NCBI RefSeq assembly: GCF_013155375.1
Contig: NZ_JABJQY010000002.1
Span: forward strand, 186,001 to 250,000
From: Nocardioides sp. zg-1308
GTDB taxonomy: Bacteria > Actinomycetota > Actinomycetes > Propionibacteriales > Nocardioidaceae
Direction of reading: 5' to 3'
Length of the DNA stretch: 64,000 nt
Shown: in pieces, positions 26,701 to 34,087 of the stretch
How the letters are laid out: each line of letters starts with the position of its first letter
How positions within the stretch are numbered: the first letter of the stretch is position 1
Program-made: the position numbers and the translations under genes
Notes under the pieces: model-generated
Databases searched by the model: none
Told to the model about the DNA's origin: nothing
What the model saw: only the letters and a program-made list of their open reading frames with translations

Positions 26701-28610
26701 GCGGTGGCGCTGGTGACGGCGAGCGTCTCCTCGTCCAGCTTGGGCCCGCCGTACTGCGCGGTCGCGCGGTAGCGCCACTGCTTGAGCTGGTACTTCGAGG
26801 CGAGGTCCTCGAGCGTCGCGGCCGAGAGGGGCTTGGTGTACTCGATCTCGAAGCCGCCCTCGACGACGTCCATCGACAGCATGTCGAACGGCACCGCACC
26901 CGAGAGGTCGAGCCTCTGCAGGCCGTGGCGGAGCTTGCCGGTCTGGCCCCAGTTGCCCCCCGCGCCGAGGCCGCCGACGATCAGCGACCCGCCGTCGGCC
27001 TTCAGCACCCGGCTGACACCCGCCTCGAGGCCCTGCGTCATCCGGAAGAGCGCGCCCTGGTAGGCACCGCCGACCTCCTCGAGGTCGGCGCGCTGGAGGC
27101 CGCCGTAGGTGACGTCGCCGATGAACATCTGCCCGTCGTACGGGCCCTCCTCGACGACGACGGGGGTGCTCGGGGAGTTGGCGATCTCGTTCTGCGGCAT
27201 CCACAGGACCGGCTTGGTGACGGGCTCGCTGTCGAAGCGGCCGGGCGTCCCGCCGGGACCGGTGGTGAAGTGGTTGTAGAAGGCGCCCGGCTGGATCTGC
27301 ACCAGCTTGGAGGCCGGCAGCCAGCCACCCTGGTTGTCGGTCACGAAGATCTCGCCGTTGGGGCCCTCACCCATGCCGTGCGGGGTGCGCAGGCCACCGG
27401 CGACGAACTCGATCTCGCCGGTCTCCCGGTCGACCGTGATGTGCGTGCCGCGGTCCTGTGAGCCCTGCGGCACGGTGGTGGCGCCGCCGAGGTTGATCGA
27501 CACCGACAGGTTGAGGTGGAACTTGCCGTCGCGGTAGAGCATGCCGAAGGCGAACTCGTGGAAGTTGCCGTCGAAGGGCCAGGTCGCGACCGTCTCCTTG
27601 CCCTCGAACACGCCGTCCCCGCCGGCATCGACCAGACGGGACAGCTGGTGCTTCTCCGAGACGTAGACGTCGCCCTCGACGACCTTGATGCCCTGCGGCT
27701 CCTTGAGCCCGTCGGCGACGAGGGTGCGGGTCACACCGGCCGGGCCGGTCGCCGTCCTGACGCCCTCGAGCCGGTGGAGCTGGCCGAGGGAGACGTTGCC
27801 CTGGTCGTTGCCGTTGCCGCCCCAGGTGAGGACGAGCAGGTCGTCACCGTCCCACTCCAGGCCCGTGACCTGCGGCTCGAAGCCGTCCGGGCGCAGGTCG
27901 GTCAGCGTGTAGGCGGGGTTGACCCCGTCGAGCTGGAGTCCGTCCCCGGCGGAGTCGTCCTGACCCTCGCACTGCTTGAAGCCGGGCGCGGTGACGCGGG
28001 TGACGCCGGCCTCGGTGCTGAGCACCGAGGTGGGCACCACGGAGAAGGTCGTCTCGCCGGGACGCATCCACTGCAGGGCGAGGCGCTCGCCGCCACCGCC
28101 CTCGAAGTAGTTGAGGCGCAGCTCGTGCACGGTGCCCTGGGTCAGGGTGACGCTGCCCTCCTTGGAGGTGTCGCCGTGCAGGCCGTCGTGGTCGATGACG
28201 AGCTGGTCGTCGACGAGGAGCTCGGAGCCGTCGTCGCTCGTGAGGCGGAACATGTAGGTGCCGGTGGTCTCGACGCTGAGGTTGGCCAGGACCTCGACCA
28301 GGAAGTTGTCCTGCAGCCCGCCGAAGTCCTCGGGCGCGTCCCAGTCGATGCTCGGCTTGAGCAGGTCGACGTTGGGCGTCTGCGCCGCCTTGAGCGTGCA
28401 GAGCTCCGAGATCGGCTGGCCGAGCTGGAAGGCACGCATGGTGACGCCCGGCTCGTCGCCGACCGGGACGGCGGACGCGGCGGACGCGGCGGGGGCGGTG
28501 GAGAGCGCGGCACCGAGGCCCGCGGCGAGGACGCCGGCCACGGAGGCGGCGATCGAGCGGCGTGCCCGGGTGGCACGGCGGCCGCGGGCACTGAGGGGGG
28601 ACAACGACAC
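23769..28610 (-). CDS. Very large secreted multidomain carbohydrate-associated protein
   Basis: 1613 residues. Signal peptide 1-45 ending around AASA. A PA14-like region (about 60-210; YMFRLTSDDGSELLVDDQLVIDH) is followed by a beta-propeller resembling sorbosone/glucose dehydrogenase (about 230-560; GLKEPQGIKVVEGDVYVSE, GMGEGPNGEIFVTDNQGG). Two tandem CBM6/35-like modules occupy about 700-960, each with YANGPNPQP. A concanavalin-like DUF1349 region (about 975-1170), a DUF1080 / 3-keto-glycoside hydrolase-like domain (about 1180-1370; LFDGTAASMADWRM, NGGVFVGFPNPE, WNHYEIRVEGKRIRVYLN) and an Ig-like repeat (about 1385-1475) follow. A Thr-Pro linker (about 1480-1510) leads to a C-terminal beta domain. 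Probably a secreted polysaccharide oxidase/hydrolase; the exact reaction is unknown. Confidence 0.85.
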   Translation of the reverse strand: MSLSPLSARGRRATRARRSIAASVAGVLAAGLGAALSTAPAASAASAVPVGDEPGVTMRAFQLGQPISELCTLKAAQTPNVDLLKPSIDWDAPEDFGGLQDNFLVEVLANLSVETTGTYMFRLTSDDGSELLVDDQLVIDHDGLHGDTSKEGSVTLTQGTVHELRLNYFEGGGGERLALQWMRPGETTFSVVPTSVLSTEAGVTRVTAPGFKQCEGQDDSAGDGLQLDGVNPAYTLTDLRPDGFEPQVTGLEWDGDDLLVLTWGGNGNDQGNVSLGQLHRLEGVRTATGPAGVTRTLVADGLKEPQGIKVVEGDVYVSEKHQLSRLVDAGGDGVFEGKETVATWPFDGNFHEFAFGMLYRDGKFHLNLSVSINLGGATTVPQGSQDRGTHITVDRETGEIEFVAGGLRTPHGMGEGPNGEIFVTDNQGGWLPASKLVQIQPGAFYNHFTTGPGGTPGRFDSEPVTKPVLWMPQNEIANSPSTPVVVEEGPYDGQMFIGDVTYGGLQRADLEEVGGAYQGALFRMTQGLEAGVSRVLKADGGSLIVGGLGAGGNWGQTGKLRHGLQRLDLSGAVPFDMLSMDVVEGGFEIEYTKPLSAATLEDLASKYQLKQWRYRATAQYGGPKLDEETLAVTSATASQDGRTVTLQVDGLKPDRVVHLRSPRPFASASGDTLWSTEAWYTLNSYPGYVEPDPEPPADGIYELEDGALSGTAGIATEHAGYTGSGFVDGIQTIGSGTTVDVVAPRAGAYDLQLRYANGPNPQPNQAKKMSLYVGGVLQTIVLPPLGDWKTWGTHTVRVTLPAGVTTVEIAYETGDDGNVNLDHLRVVDPTGGRVEAEVGTITGTGNRVQTEHAGFSGTGYVGGFEVDGASVSFDVTATAAGFHNVRLGYANGPNPQPDQTKVMSVHVNGVFVKKLSLPPLATWKDWGSVTDQLELRAGANIVTIQRDAGDNGNVNIDYLDLGSREACAPGQAPGADDEFDGTTLDTCRWSTILNKTATGVTLAGGQLRIDAQGGDLSGGAVDAKNIVLQQAPAEGAWAAETQFSMTGADDYLQGGLVAWTSAANYAKLVAMETPDGDWVLELGRRINGDMVYTNADLPDGAAPDDLRLQLVSTGTAVQGRWSVDQGASWQSMGAGYPMTGLAAPKVGVAAYNGTGSQVGAFDWFRMVDPVVGPDTCEAAPADPGYRSLFDGTAASMADWRMAGPGVFTREADCTLKTNGGLGLLWHSQPLEGDYSLQLDWKLTKDDNGGVFVGFPNPETTPRQDGGTPDPAGDPWVAVDRGYEIQIDATDLPDRTTGAIYTFQGANAQRDAALKPVNQWNHYEIRVEGKRIRVYLNDVLVNDFTGTHANRLTWPSHIGLQNHGGGENVYYRDVQLKELADPEDVAATVTVTPTPAEVQLGDTARVEVEVDSLAEETPTGEITLTVDGEALDPVDLQDGAASFTVGPFDEAGTVALSASYAGDVAHEAGAGSGSLTVAGATPTTGPTPTPTPTPTPTPTPTPTPTPTPTPTPPAPSVAVAQGGNVDATHDGRRARLVLRCGAADCEGTAVLRTRGGKKLGAGSFELEAGEKGTVVVRLNARARARLERDPTVQAVLVIRFDDGSTDRVRVRLTR
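24078..24160 (-). repeat. Tandem (GGCGTGGGCGTC-type) repeat coding a Thr-Pro linker
   Basis: About seven imperfect 12-bp units, alternating C/G at the wobble base, encode the Pro-Thr linker of the large secreted protein on the reverse strand. Such linkers separate catalytic and anchoring domains in secreted actinobacterial enzymes and are prone to length change by slippage. Confidence 0.85.
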
Positions 28611-28745
28611 CGGGACGACCTCCTGTGACCCCGGCCAGTGGCCGGAAACGATGTGACGTGCCTCACCCTAGGGTCAATCCGCCGCTTTGTGAACAACTTT
28701 TGTCCGTCTATCGTCAGAAGGCGTCCTGGTCACTACAGTCGCCCT

Positions 28746-30872
28746 GTGCTCGAGGACCTGGGACGCCTGCTGCACCGCTCGCGGCGGTGGGTCCTCGGCA
28801 CCTGGACCGTGCTCGTCCTCCTCGGCGCCGTGCTCGGTGGATCGGTGTTCGACCTCGCGCAGACCCCCGACCCCCTGCGCGGGGACGCCGAGTCCGCGCT
28901 CGTGGCCGACCGCCTCGAGGCCGCCGACCCCGAGGGCGAGCTCGTCGTCGCCGTCCTCTCCGGCAGCGACGTCCTGGCCGTCGACCTCGTCGACCAGGCC
29001 AGCCGGGTGCTGTACGACCTGCGTGAGCAGCCGGGCGTGCACGAGGTGCGCGACCCCTGGACGAGCGGAGCGCAGGACCTGGTCTCCGCCGACGGGACCG
29101 GCACCGTGGTGACCGTCGAGATCGACCCCGGCCTCGACCACGACGCCTCCCTGGAGGTCGCCGGCCGCGTGGCGGACCGGCTGCGCACGATCGCCGTGCC
29201 GACCGTCCTGGTCGGCGGACCGCTGCTGGCGGAGGAGGCCTTCGCCGAGCAGGCCGTCACCGACGCCGCCCGAGGCGAGGGCGTCGCCGTCCTCGTCCTC
29301 GTCGTCGTGCTCGCGCTCGCGCTGGGCGGCCTCGTGGCCGGGCTCGTCCCGGTGGCCACCGCCCTGGGCGCCGTGGCGGCCGCCCTCCTCGTGCTCGCGT
29401 CGCTGGCCCGCCTCACCCCGGTCAGCGAGTACGCCGTCAACGTGGTGACGCTCCTGGGGCTGGGCCTGGCCGTCGACTACGCGCTGCTGGTGCTGGCGCG
29501 GTTCCGTGAGGAACGGGCGCGGCAGGGACGGCGTACGGACGGCCCGGGCGCGGTCGCCGACGCGCTCGCGACGACCGTCGCGACCGCCGGCCGCGCGGTG
29601 CTCGTCTCGGGGCTGACCGTCGGGACCGCGCTGGCCGGCCTGCTCCTCCTCGGCGACCCGGTGCTGTCGCCGATGGCCGTGGGCGGGCTGGTGGCCGTGG
29701 GCGTCGCCACCGCCGCCGGGCTCACCCTCGTCCCCGCCCTGCTCGCGGTCGCCCACCGGCGGGTCCCCCCACCGACCCCCGGCCGGCCGCTCGGCGGCAC
29801 CCCGAGCCCCGACGCGCTGCTCCCCCGTCTGGCCCGGACGGCCCAGCGCCGGCCGTGGCCGGTCCTGGTGGGGTGCACCGCACTCCTCCTGCTGCTCGCG
29901 GCGCCCCTGCTGTCGCTGGACCTGCGCAACTCCGACACCCGGTCACTGCCCCGCGACAGCGAGCCGCGGCTCGCCCAGCAGGTCGTCGACCGCGACCACC
30001 CGGACCTCCGCACGACCCCGCTCACGCTCCTCGCGGACGCAGCGCCGGACTCGCCGCAGGTCGCCACGCTCATGGCCGACGTCGGCGCGATGCCCGAGGT
30101 GGCCGACGTGCTGCTCCTCGACCCGATGCCCGACGGCACCAGCCAGGTGCTGGTCGAGCCCGCCGGCGCCAGCGACGGCCCGCAGGCCCAGGCCCTCGTC
30201 GACCGGCTGCGCGAGGCCGACCTCGGTGTCCCCGTGCTGGTCGGCGGGCCGGCGGCCGAGCTGGTGGACACGCGGACGGCGCTCGGCGACCGGCTGCCGC
30301 TGGCAGTCCTGCTCGTGGTGCTGGCGACCGGGGCGCTGCTCGGGGGACTGAGCAGGTCGGTGGTGATCCCGGTCAAGGCGGTGCTGCTCAACCTCCTGTC
30401 GCTCGGTGCGACGCTCGGCGTGGTCGTCACGATCTTCCAGTGGGGCTGGGGCTCCGCCCTGCTCGGCTTCGACTCGTGGGGAGCGCTCGACCTGACCACT
30501 CCCCTGCTGCTGTTCATGTTCGCCTTCGGGCTGTCGATGGACTACCACGTCTTCCTCGTCGCGCGGATCCGCGAGGCGTGGGAGGCCCCGCGGAGCCGAC
30601 GGACCTCCGGGGCGCGGGCGCACAACGACGCGGCCGTGCTCGAGGGCATCGTCGCGACCGGGCCGGTCGTCACCCTCGCCGCCGTCGCGATCGGCATCGT
30701 CTTCCTCGGCTTCGCCGCCGGCGAGCTCGTGGCGGTCAAGGAGATCGGCGTCGGCATGACGGTCGCCGTCCTGCTCGACGTGACCGTCGTCCGCGGGCTC
30801 ATGCTGCCCGCTGCGATGACCCTCCTCGGCCGCTGGAACTGGTGGCTGCCCGGACGTCCGCCGCCCGCCTAG
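28746..30872 (+). CDS. MMPL/RND-family membrane transporter
   Basis: 708 residues from the GTG at 28746 (VLEDLGRLLHRSRRWVLG). Twelve hydrophobic segments in the two-times-(1+5) RND layout, with large loops at about 40-185 and 395-545. Diagnostic segments: VVTLLGLGLAVDYALLVLARFREE near 235 and LLFMFAFGLSMDYHVFLVARIREAW near 590-615, both with the conserved Asp-Tyr. Members export lipids or toxic compounds using the proton gradient. No adjacent TetR regulator. Divergent from the large secreted protein, sharing a ~135-nt AT-richer promoter region. Confidence 0.9.
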   Translation: MLEDLGRLLHRSRRWVLGTWTVLVLLGAVLGGSVFDLAQTPDPLRGDAESALVADRLEAADPEGELVVAVLSGSDVLAVDLVDQASRVLYDLREQPGVHEVRDPWTSGAQDLVSADGTGTVVTVEIDPGLDHDASLEVAGRVADRLRTIAVPTVLVGGPLLAEEAFAEQAVTDAARGEGVAVLVLVVVLALALGGLVAGLVPVATALGAVAAALLVLASLARLTPVSEYAVNVVTLLGLGLAVDYALLVLARFREERARQGRRTDGPGAVADALATTVATAGRAVLVSGLTVGTALAGLLLLGDPVLSPMAVGGLVAVGVATAAGLTLVPALLAVAHRRVPPPTPGRPLGGTPSPDALLPRLARTAQRRPWPVLVGCTALLLLLAAPLLSLDLRNSDTRSLPRDSEPRLAQQVVDRDHPDLRTTPLTLLADAAPDSPQVATLMADVGAMPEVADVLLLDPMPDGTSQVLVEPAGASDGPQAQALVDRLREADLGVPVLVGGPAAELVDTRTALGDRLPLAVLLVVLATGALLGGLSRSVVIPVKAVLLNLLSLGATLGVVVTIFQWGWGSALLGFDSWGALDLTTPLLLFMFAFGLSMDYHVFLVARIREAWEAPRSRRTSGARAHNDAAVLEGIVATGPVVTLAAVAIGIVFLGFAAGELVAVKEIGVGMTVAVLLDVTVVRGLMLPAAMTLLGRWNWWLPGRPPPA

Positions 30873-30882
30873 GCTGACCGGC

Positions 30883-31539
30883 ATGGACGCCGAGGCCTGG
30901 GACGAGCGCTACGCCTCCAGCGAGCTGGTCTGGTCGCGCGAGCCGAACCGGTTGGTCGCCGCCGAGCTGGCCGACCTCCCTCCCGGGACGGCCGTCGACC
31001 TCGGCGCCGGCGAGGGCCGCAACGCCCTCTGGCTCGCCTCCCACGGCTGGTCGGCCACGGCGGTCGACTTCTCCCAGGTCGCGCTCGACAAGGGCGCCCG
31101 GCTGGCGGACGACCTCGGTGGTGGGCCCGACGGTGGGCCCGACGGTGGGCTCGACGGTGGGCCCGGCGTCACGTGGGTCTGCGCCGACGCGACGACCTGG
31201 CAGCCGCCGGACCCGGTCGACCTCGTCGTCATCGCCTACCTCCAGCTGCCCGCCGCCGACCGGCGACGTGCGGTGCGCGGAGCGGCGGGGATGCTGCGCC
31301 CCGGCGGCACGCTGCTGCTCGTCGCCCACGACTCGACGAACCTCGCCGAGGGCACCGGCGGGCCGCAGGACCCAGCCGTGCTGATGACGGCCGAGGAGGT
31401 GCTGGCCGACCTGTCGGGGATCGACGTGGGGGTGGTGCGCGCCGAGCGCGTCGCGCGCGAGGTGCAGCCGGCCGACGAGCACGGCGGCGCCCAGCGGCGT
31501 ACGGCCTGGGACTGCGTCGTGCGGGTGGTGCGGTCCTAG
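30883..31539 (+). CDS. Class I SAM-dependent methyltransferase
   Basis: 218 residues. Motif I AVDLGAGEGRNALWLASHG (about 37-55) binds SAM; motif II-like WVCADATTWQPPDPVDLVV and motif III MLRPGGTLLLVAHDS follow. The family resembles small thiol/tellurite-type methyltransferases (WDERYASSELVWSREPN start). Between motif I and the acidic loop lies an unusual Gly-Gly-Pro-Asp repeat (residues about 80-95) encoded by four 12-bp tandem units. Begins 10 nt after the MMPL gene. The 3-prime end overlaps the convergent small membrane gene by 4 nt. Confidence 0.85.
   Translation: MDAEAWDERYASSELVWSREPNRLVAAELADLPPGTAVDLGAGEGRNALWLASHGWSATAVDFSQVALDKGARLADDLGGGPDGGPDGGLDGGPGVTWVCADATTWQPPDPVDLVVIAYLQLPAADRRRAVRGAAGMLRPGGTLLLVAHDSTNLAEGTGGPQDPAVLMTAEEVLADLSGIDVGVVRAERVAREVQPADEHGGAQRRTAWDCVVRVVRS
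31120..31167 (+). repeat. Four 12-bp tandem units inside the methyltransferase gene
   Basis: Units GGTGGGCCCGAC (twice), GGTGGGCTCGAC and GGTGGGCCCGGC run head to tail and keep frame. They insert a Gly-Gly-Pro/Leu-Asp stretch into a surface loop after motif I. Each full unit contains the palindrome GGGCCC. The repeat looks like a recent slippage expansion. Confidence 0.85.
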
Positions 31540-31769
31540 ACCTGCTCCTCCGAGTCGGCCTTCTGCTCCGGGGTGACCGGCTCGTCGCCGTAGAGCCCGG
31601 CGTCCTTGGCCGCCTGCGCCTTGCGCAGCTGCTTGACCAGGCTGAACCCGAGGACGACCACCGCGAGGATCAGGAAGATCCAGATGGCGAAGCCGAGCGG
31701 TCCGGCCTTCACCTCCGTCTTGTCGGGGGTGGGGTCGTCCACGAGGAGGATGATCAGCAGGTCGAGCAT
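31536..31769 (-). CDS. Small single-span membrane protein
   Basis: 77 residues from the ATG at 31769. One clear membrane helix (about 25-45, GFAIWIFLILAVVVLGFSL), followed by a basic/acidic cytoplasmic tail (VKQLRKAQAAKDAG) and Glu/Asp-rich end. Follows mca in the same orientation with a 23-nt gap. A small membrane protein next to mca is also found in mycobacteria, so the linkage looks conserved. Function unknown. Confidence 0.75.
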   Translation of the reverse strand: MLDLLIILLVDDPTPDKTEVKAGPLGFAIWIFLILAVVVLGFSLVKQLRKAQAAKDAGLYGDEPVTPEQKADSEEQV

Positions 31770-31792
31770 GCCTCCAGTGTCCCACTCGCCCC

Positions 31793-32704
31793 CTAGGGCG
31801 CGGGGGTCGGGATCCCGGCGAACAGGTCGTCCTCCGGCAGCGTCGACTCGACCGTGGACTCGACCAGCTCGTAGTCCTCGGTCGGCCAGACGGTCTGCTG
31901 GATCTCGCGCGGGATGGCGAACCACATGCCGTCGGGGTCGATCTGCGTCGCGTGCGCCAGCAGGGCCTGGTCGCGGACCCCGAACCAGTCGCCGCACGGC
32001 ACGCGCGTGGTGATCCGGTCGTCCCACTCCGGCTCACGCTCCCACTTCGCGAGGCGCTCGGTGTAGGGAGACTCCAGGTCGTGGGCGAGCATCGCCTCGT
32101 GCAGGGCGTTGGTCTTCGCCCAGCTCCAGCCGTGGTGGTAGTAGAGCTTCATCGGCTGCCACGGCTCCCCCGCCTCGGGGAAGCGGTCGGGGTCGCCGGC
32201 AGCGGCATAGGCCGCGACGGAGACCTCGTGGCAGCGGACGTGGTCGGGGTGGGGGTAGCCCCCGCGCTCGTCGTACGTCGTCAGGACGTGCGGGCGGAAC
32301 TCGCGGATCAGCCGCACCAGGCGCTCGGTCGCCTCCTCGAGCGGGACGAGCGCGAAACAGCCCTCGGGCAGCGGCGGCAGCGGGTCGCCCTCGGGCCAGC
32401 CGGAGTCCACGAAGCCCAGCCAGTCCTGACGGATCCCGAGGATGTCGCGGGCGCGGTGCATCTCCTCGCGCCGGATCTCGGTGATGTTCTCCCAGACCTC
32501 GGGGCGGTCCATCTTGGCGTTGAGCACCGAGCCGCGCTCGCCGCCGGTGCAGGTGACGACGTGGACGTCGACCCCCTCGGCGACGTACTTCGCGGTGGAC
32601 GCGGCGCCCTTGCTCGACTCGTCGTCGGGGTGGGCGTGGACGTGCATGAGTCGGAGTCCGGCGCGGGGCTGGGACGTGCGCCGGTCTGCGGAGGGCTGGG
32701 CCAT
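31793..32704 (-). CDS. mca: Mycothiol S-conjugate amidase
   Basis: 303 residues. Cleaves mycothiol S-conjugates to release a mercapturic acid for export and recycle GlcN-Ins; zinc-dependent LmbE/PIG-L fold. Metal motif HVHAHPDDESSKGA (His25, Asp28) near the N-terminus and GYPHPDHVRCHE near 150 supply the ligands. CTGGERGSVLNAKMDRPEV and the C-terminal WPTEDYELVES are typical of Mca. It is longer than MshB-like sequences in the same region and fits Mca better. Divergent from the DUF4307 gene with a 38-nt gap. Presence implies the host makes mycothiol. Confidence 0.93.
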   Translation of the reverse strand: MAQPSADRRTSQPRAGLRLMHVHAHPDDESSKGAASTAKYVAEGVDVHVVTCTGGERGSVLNAKMDRPEVWENITEIRREEMHRARDILGIRQDWLGFVDSGWPEGDPLPPLPEGCFALVPLEEATERLVRLIREFRPHVLTTYDERGGYPHPDHVRCHEVSVAAYAAAGDPDRFPEAGEPWQPMKLYYHHGWSWAKTNALHEAMLAHDLESPYTERLAKWEREPEWDDRITTRVPCGDWFGVRDQALLAHATQIDPDGMWFAIPREIQQTVWPTEDYELVESTVESTLPEDDLFAGIPTPAP

Positions 32705-32742
32705 GCCGCTGATTCTAGGAGGGGCGACTTAGGCTTCTGTGC

Positions 32743-33132
32743 GTGACCACCGACCTCGCCGAACGGTACGGCGCGCCCGCGCCGTGGCGCCGCCCCGTCA
32801 CCATCGGCGTCGCGGTCCTCGTCGCCGTGGTCGGGCTGACCTGGCTGGCGTGGACGGCGTGGTTCCACAGCACGCCCGCGGTCACCTCCGAGGTGATCAC
32901 CTACGACGTCACCGGCGACCACGAGGTCCGCTCCCGGGTCAACGTCGAGCTCGCCGACGACGTCGAGGCGACCTGCCGGGTGCGTGCCTACTCCGAGGAC
33001 CACACGACGGTCGGCGAGCTGGCCTTCACGCCGGTCGACGGCACCAACGAGGTGGTCATCCGCACCGAGCGGCGCGCCACCACGGTCGAGAAGCTCGGGT
33101 GCACCGCACCCGGCCAGCCCCGCCCCCGCTGA
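32743..33132 (+). CDS. DUF4307 membrane protein
   Basis: 129 residues from a GTG start. Starts TTDLAERYG, has one membrane helix at about 20-42 (VTIGVAVLVAVVGLTWLAW), then an extracytoplasmic beta-rich domain of about 85 residues with one Cys in EATCRVRAY and one in KLGCTAPG that could form a disulphide. The gene sits between mca and greA, the same position as its mycobacterial counterpart. Function unknown. Confidence 0.85.
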   Translation: MTTDLAERYGAPAPWRRPVTIGVAVLVAVVGLTWLAWTAWFHSTPAVTSEVITYDVTGDHEVRSRVNVELADDVEATCRVRAYSEDHTTVGELAFTPVDGTNEVVIRTERRATTVEKLGCTAPGQPRPR

Positions 33133-33188
33133 CGACCCACGCAGGACGCCCCGCGGTACGGCGCCGCGTCCGTGGACGTCGTACGACC

Positions 33189-33216
33189 TGCACTTTCGCC
33201 CCCGGCTTGCTAACCT
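33189..33216 (+). promoter_or_regulatory. Possible greA promoter
   Basis: TGCACT and TAACCT separated by 16 nt lie about 150 nt upstream of greA in an otherwise GC-rich gap. The TAACCT box fits the actinobacterial -10 pattern TANNNT. The long untranslated leader has no recognisable riboswitch. Weak support from pattern only. Confidence 0.3.
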
Positions 33217-33366
33217 GATCGTTCTGCCCGTCCGGGTGCGCTGGCCCAGTCCGTTGCCGCGCCGACTCCGATCGGACGGAGGACGCACCACCGACCCGAT
33301 GCGGGGGCGCTGAGGCACACCCACGGCACCGCCGCATCCAGTACCACGTGAAGCAGGAGTAGACAC

Positions 33367-33858
33367 ATGACCGACCAGGGCACCATCTGGCTGACCCAGG
33401 AGGCCTACGACAAGCTGCAGGCCGAGCTCGAGGACCTCAAGGGTCCCAAGCGCCAGGAGATCATCGAGCGCATCTCTGCCGCCCGTGACGAGGGCGACCT
33501 CAAGGAGAACGGCGGCTACCACGCCGCCAAGGACGAGCAGGGCAAGCAGGAGGCCCGCATCCGCCAGCTCGAGGACATCCTCCGCAAGGCCGAGGTCGGT
33601 GAGACGCCGCCCAACGACGGCGTCGTGGAGCCCGGCATGGTCGTGACCGTCGACTTCGGCGGCGGCGACACCGAGAAGTTCCTCCTCGGCGCCCGCGAGA
33701 ACCTCACCGAGGGCGACGACCTCGACGTCTACTCGCCCCAGTCCGCCATGGGCGCCGCGATCAACGGCAAGTCCAAGGGCGACGAGGTCACCTACACCGC
33801 GCCCAGCGGCAAGGACCTCACCGTCACCATCGTCGACGCGGAGCCCTACCAGCCCTGA
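33367..33858 (+). CDS. greA: Transcription elongation factor GreA
   Basis: 163 residues, normal length. Rescues backtracked RNA polymerase by stimulating transcript cleavage. The N-terminal coiled coil (about 10-80) carries the tip acidic pair in SAARDEGDLKENGGYHAAKDEQG; the C-terminal FKBP-like domain follows (VVEPGMVVTVDFG, MGAAINGKSKGDEVTY). Preceded by GCAGGAG at good spacing. Convergent with ilvA across a 229-nt gap filled by two palindromic elements. Confidence 0.96.
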   Translation: MTDQGTIWLTQEAYDKLQAELEDLKGPKRQEIIERISAARDEGDLKENGGYHAAKDEQGKQEARIRQLEDILRKAEVGETPPNDGVVEPGMVVTVDFGGGDTEKFLLGARENLTEGDDLDVYSPQSAMGAAINGKSKGDEVTYTAPSGKDLTVTIVDAEPYQP

Positions 33859-33898
33859 GGGTCAGCGCCCCGGCGCCACCTCGCGAGCACCACCGCAG

Positions 33899-33952
33899 GA
33901 GCGGTGAGTGAGGCAGCTTCTTCCGGCGAAGAACCTGCACCACTCACCGCTC
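33899..33952. repeat. REP-like palindromic element, copy A
   Basis: 54-nt imperfect hairpin: GAGCGGTGAGTG pairs with CACTCACCGCTC (12 bp), then GCAG/CTGC (4 bp) and TTCTTC/GAAGAA (6 bp), closing a 4-nt loop. Mismatches occur at the second step. Copies B and C at 60705 and 63762 share the AGCGGTGAGTGAGGCAG arm. Located 40 nt after greA, in a convergent gap. Likely a dispersed palindromic repeat that may also terminate transcription. Confidence 0.8.
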
Positions 33953-33972
33953 CGCGGCGTTTCGGACGCTCT

Positions 33973-34062
33973 CGGTTTCCCCGCATAGGCGGGGATCTTC
34001 GAACATCTGCAGGCGTGTACGCCTCCAGATGTTCGGGTTTCCCCGCCTATGCGGGGAAACCG
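33973..34062. repeat. 90-bp near-perfect palindrome with hairpin tips
   Basis: Arms 33973-34017 and 34018-34062 match in 39 of 45 positions: 23 bp, then 10 bp, then 6 bp, with a 4-nt bulge between the first two blocks. Each outer arm also contains its own hairpin (CCCCGC-N4-GCGGGG at 33979-33994 and 34041-34056), so the DNA could extrude a cruciform and the RNA could form one long hairpin. Lies between greA and the ilvA stop (26 nt away), a good place for a bidirectional terminator. Confidence 0.85.
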
Positions 34063-34087
34063 CAGCGGCCGTCCGCGGGCGGCCCGC

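Noticed and set aside
22617..27461. 1614-codon forward ORF without stop
   Set aside because: It overlaps the GH36 gene and runs antisense to the large secreted protein, with a low-complexity Arg/Gly/Ala/Pro or Val/Gly-rich product. In this GC-rich DNA such frames are open by chance.
33973..34062. CRISPR array with two type I-E-like repeats (GGTTTCCCCGC..GCGGGGA)
   Set aside because: The two repeat-like units are in opposite orientation, the would-be spacer is itself palindromic, only two units exist and no cas gene is in the window. The structure is a single 90-bp palindrome.
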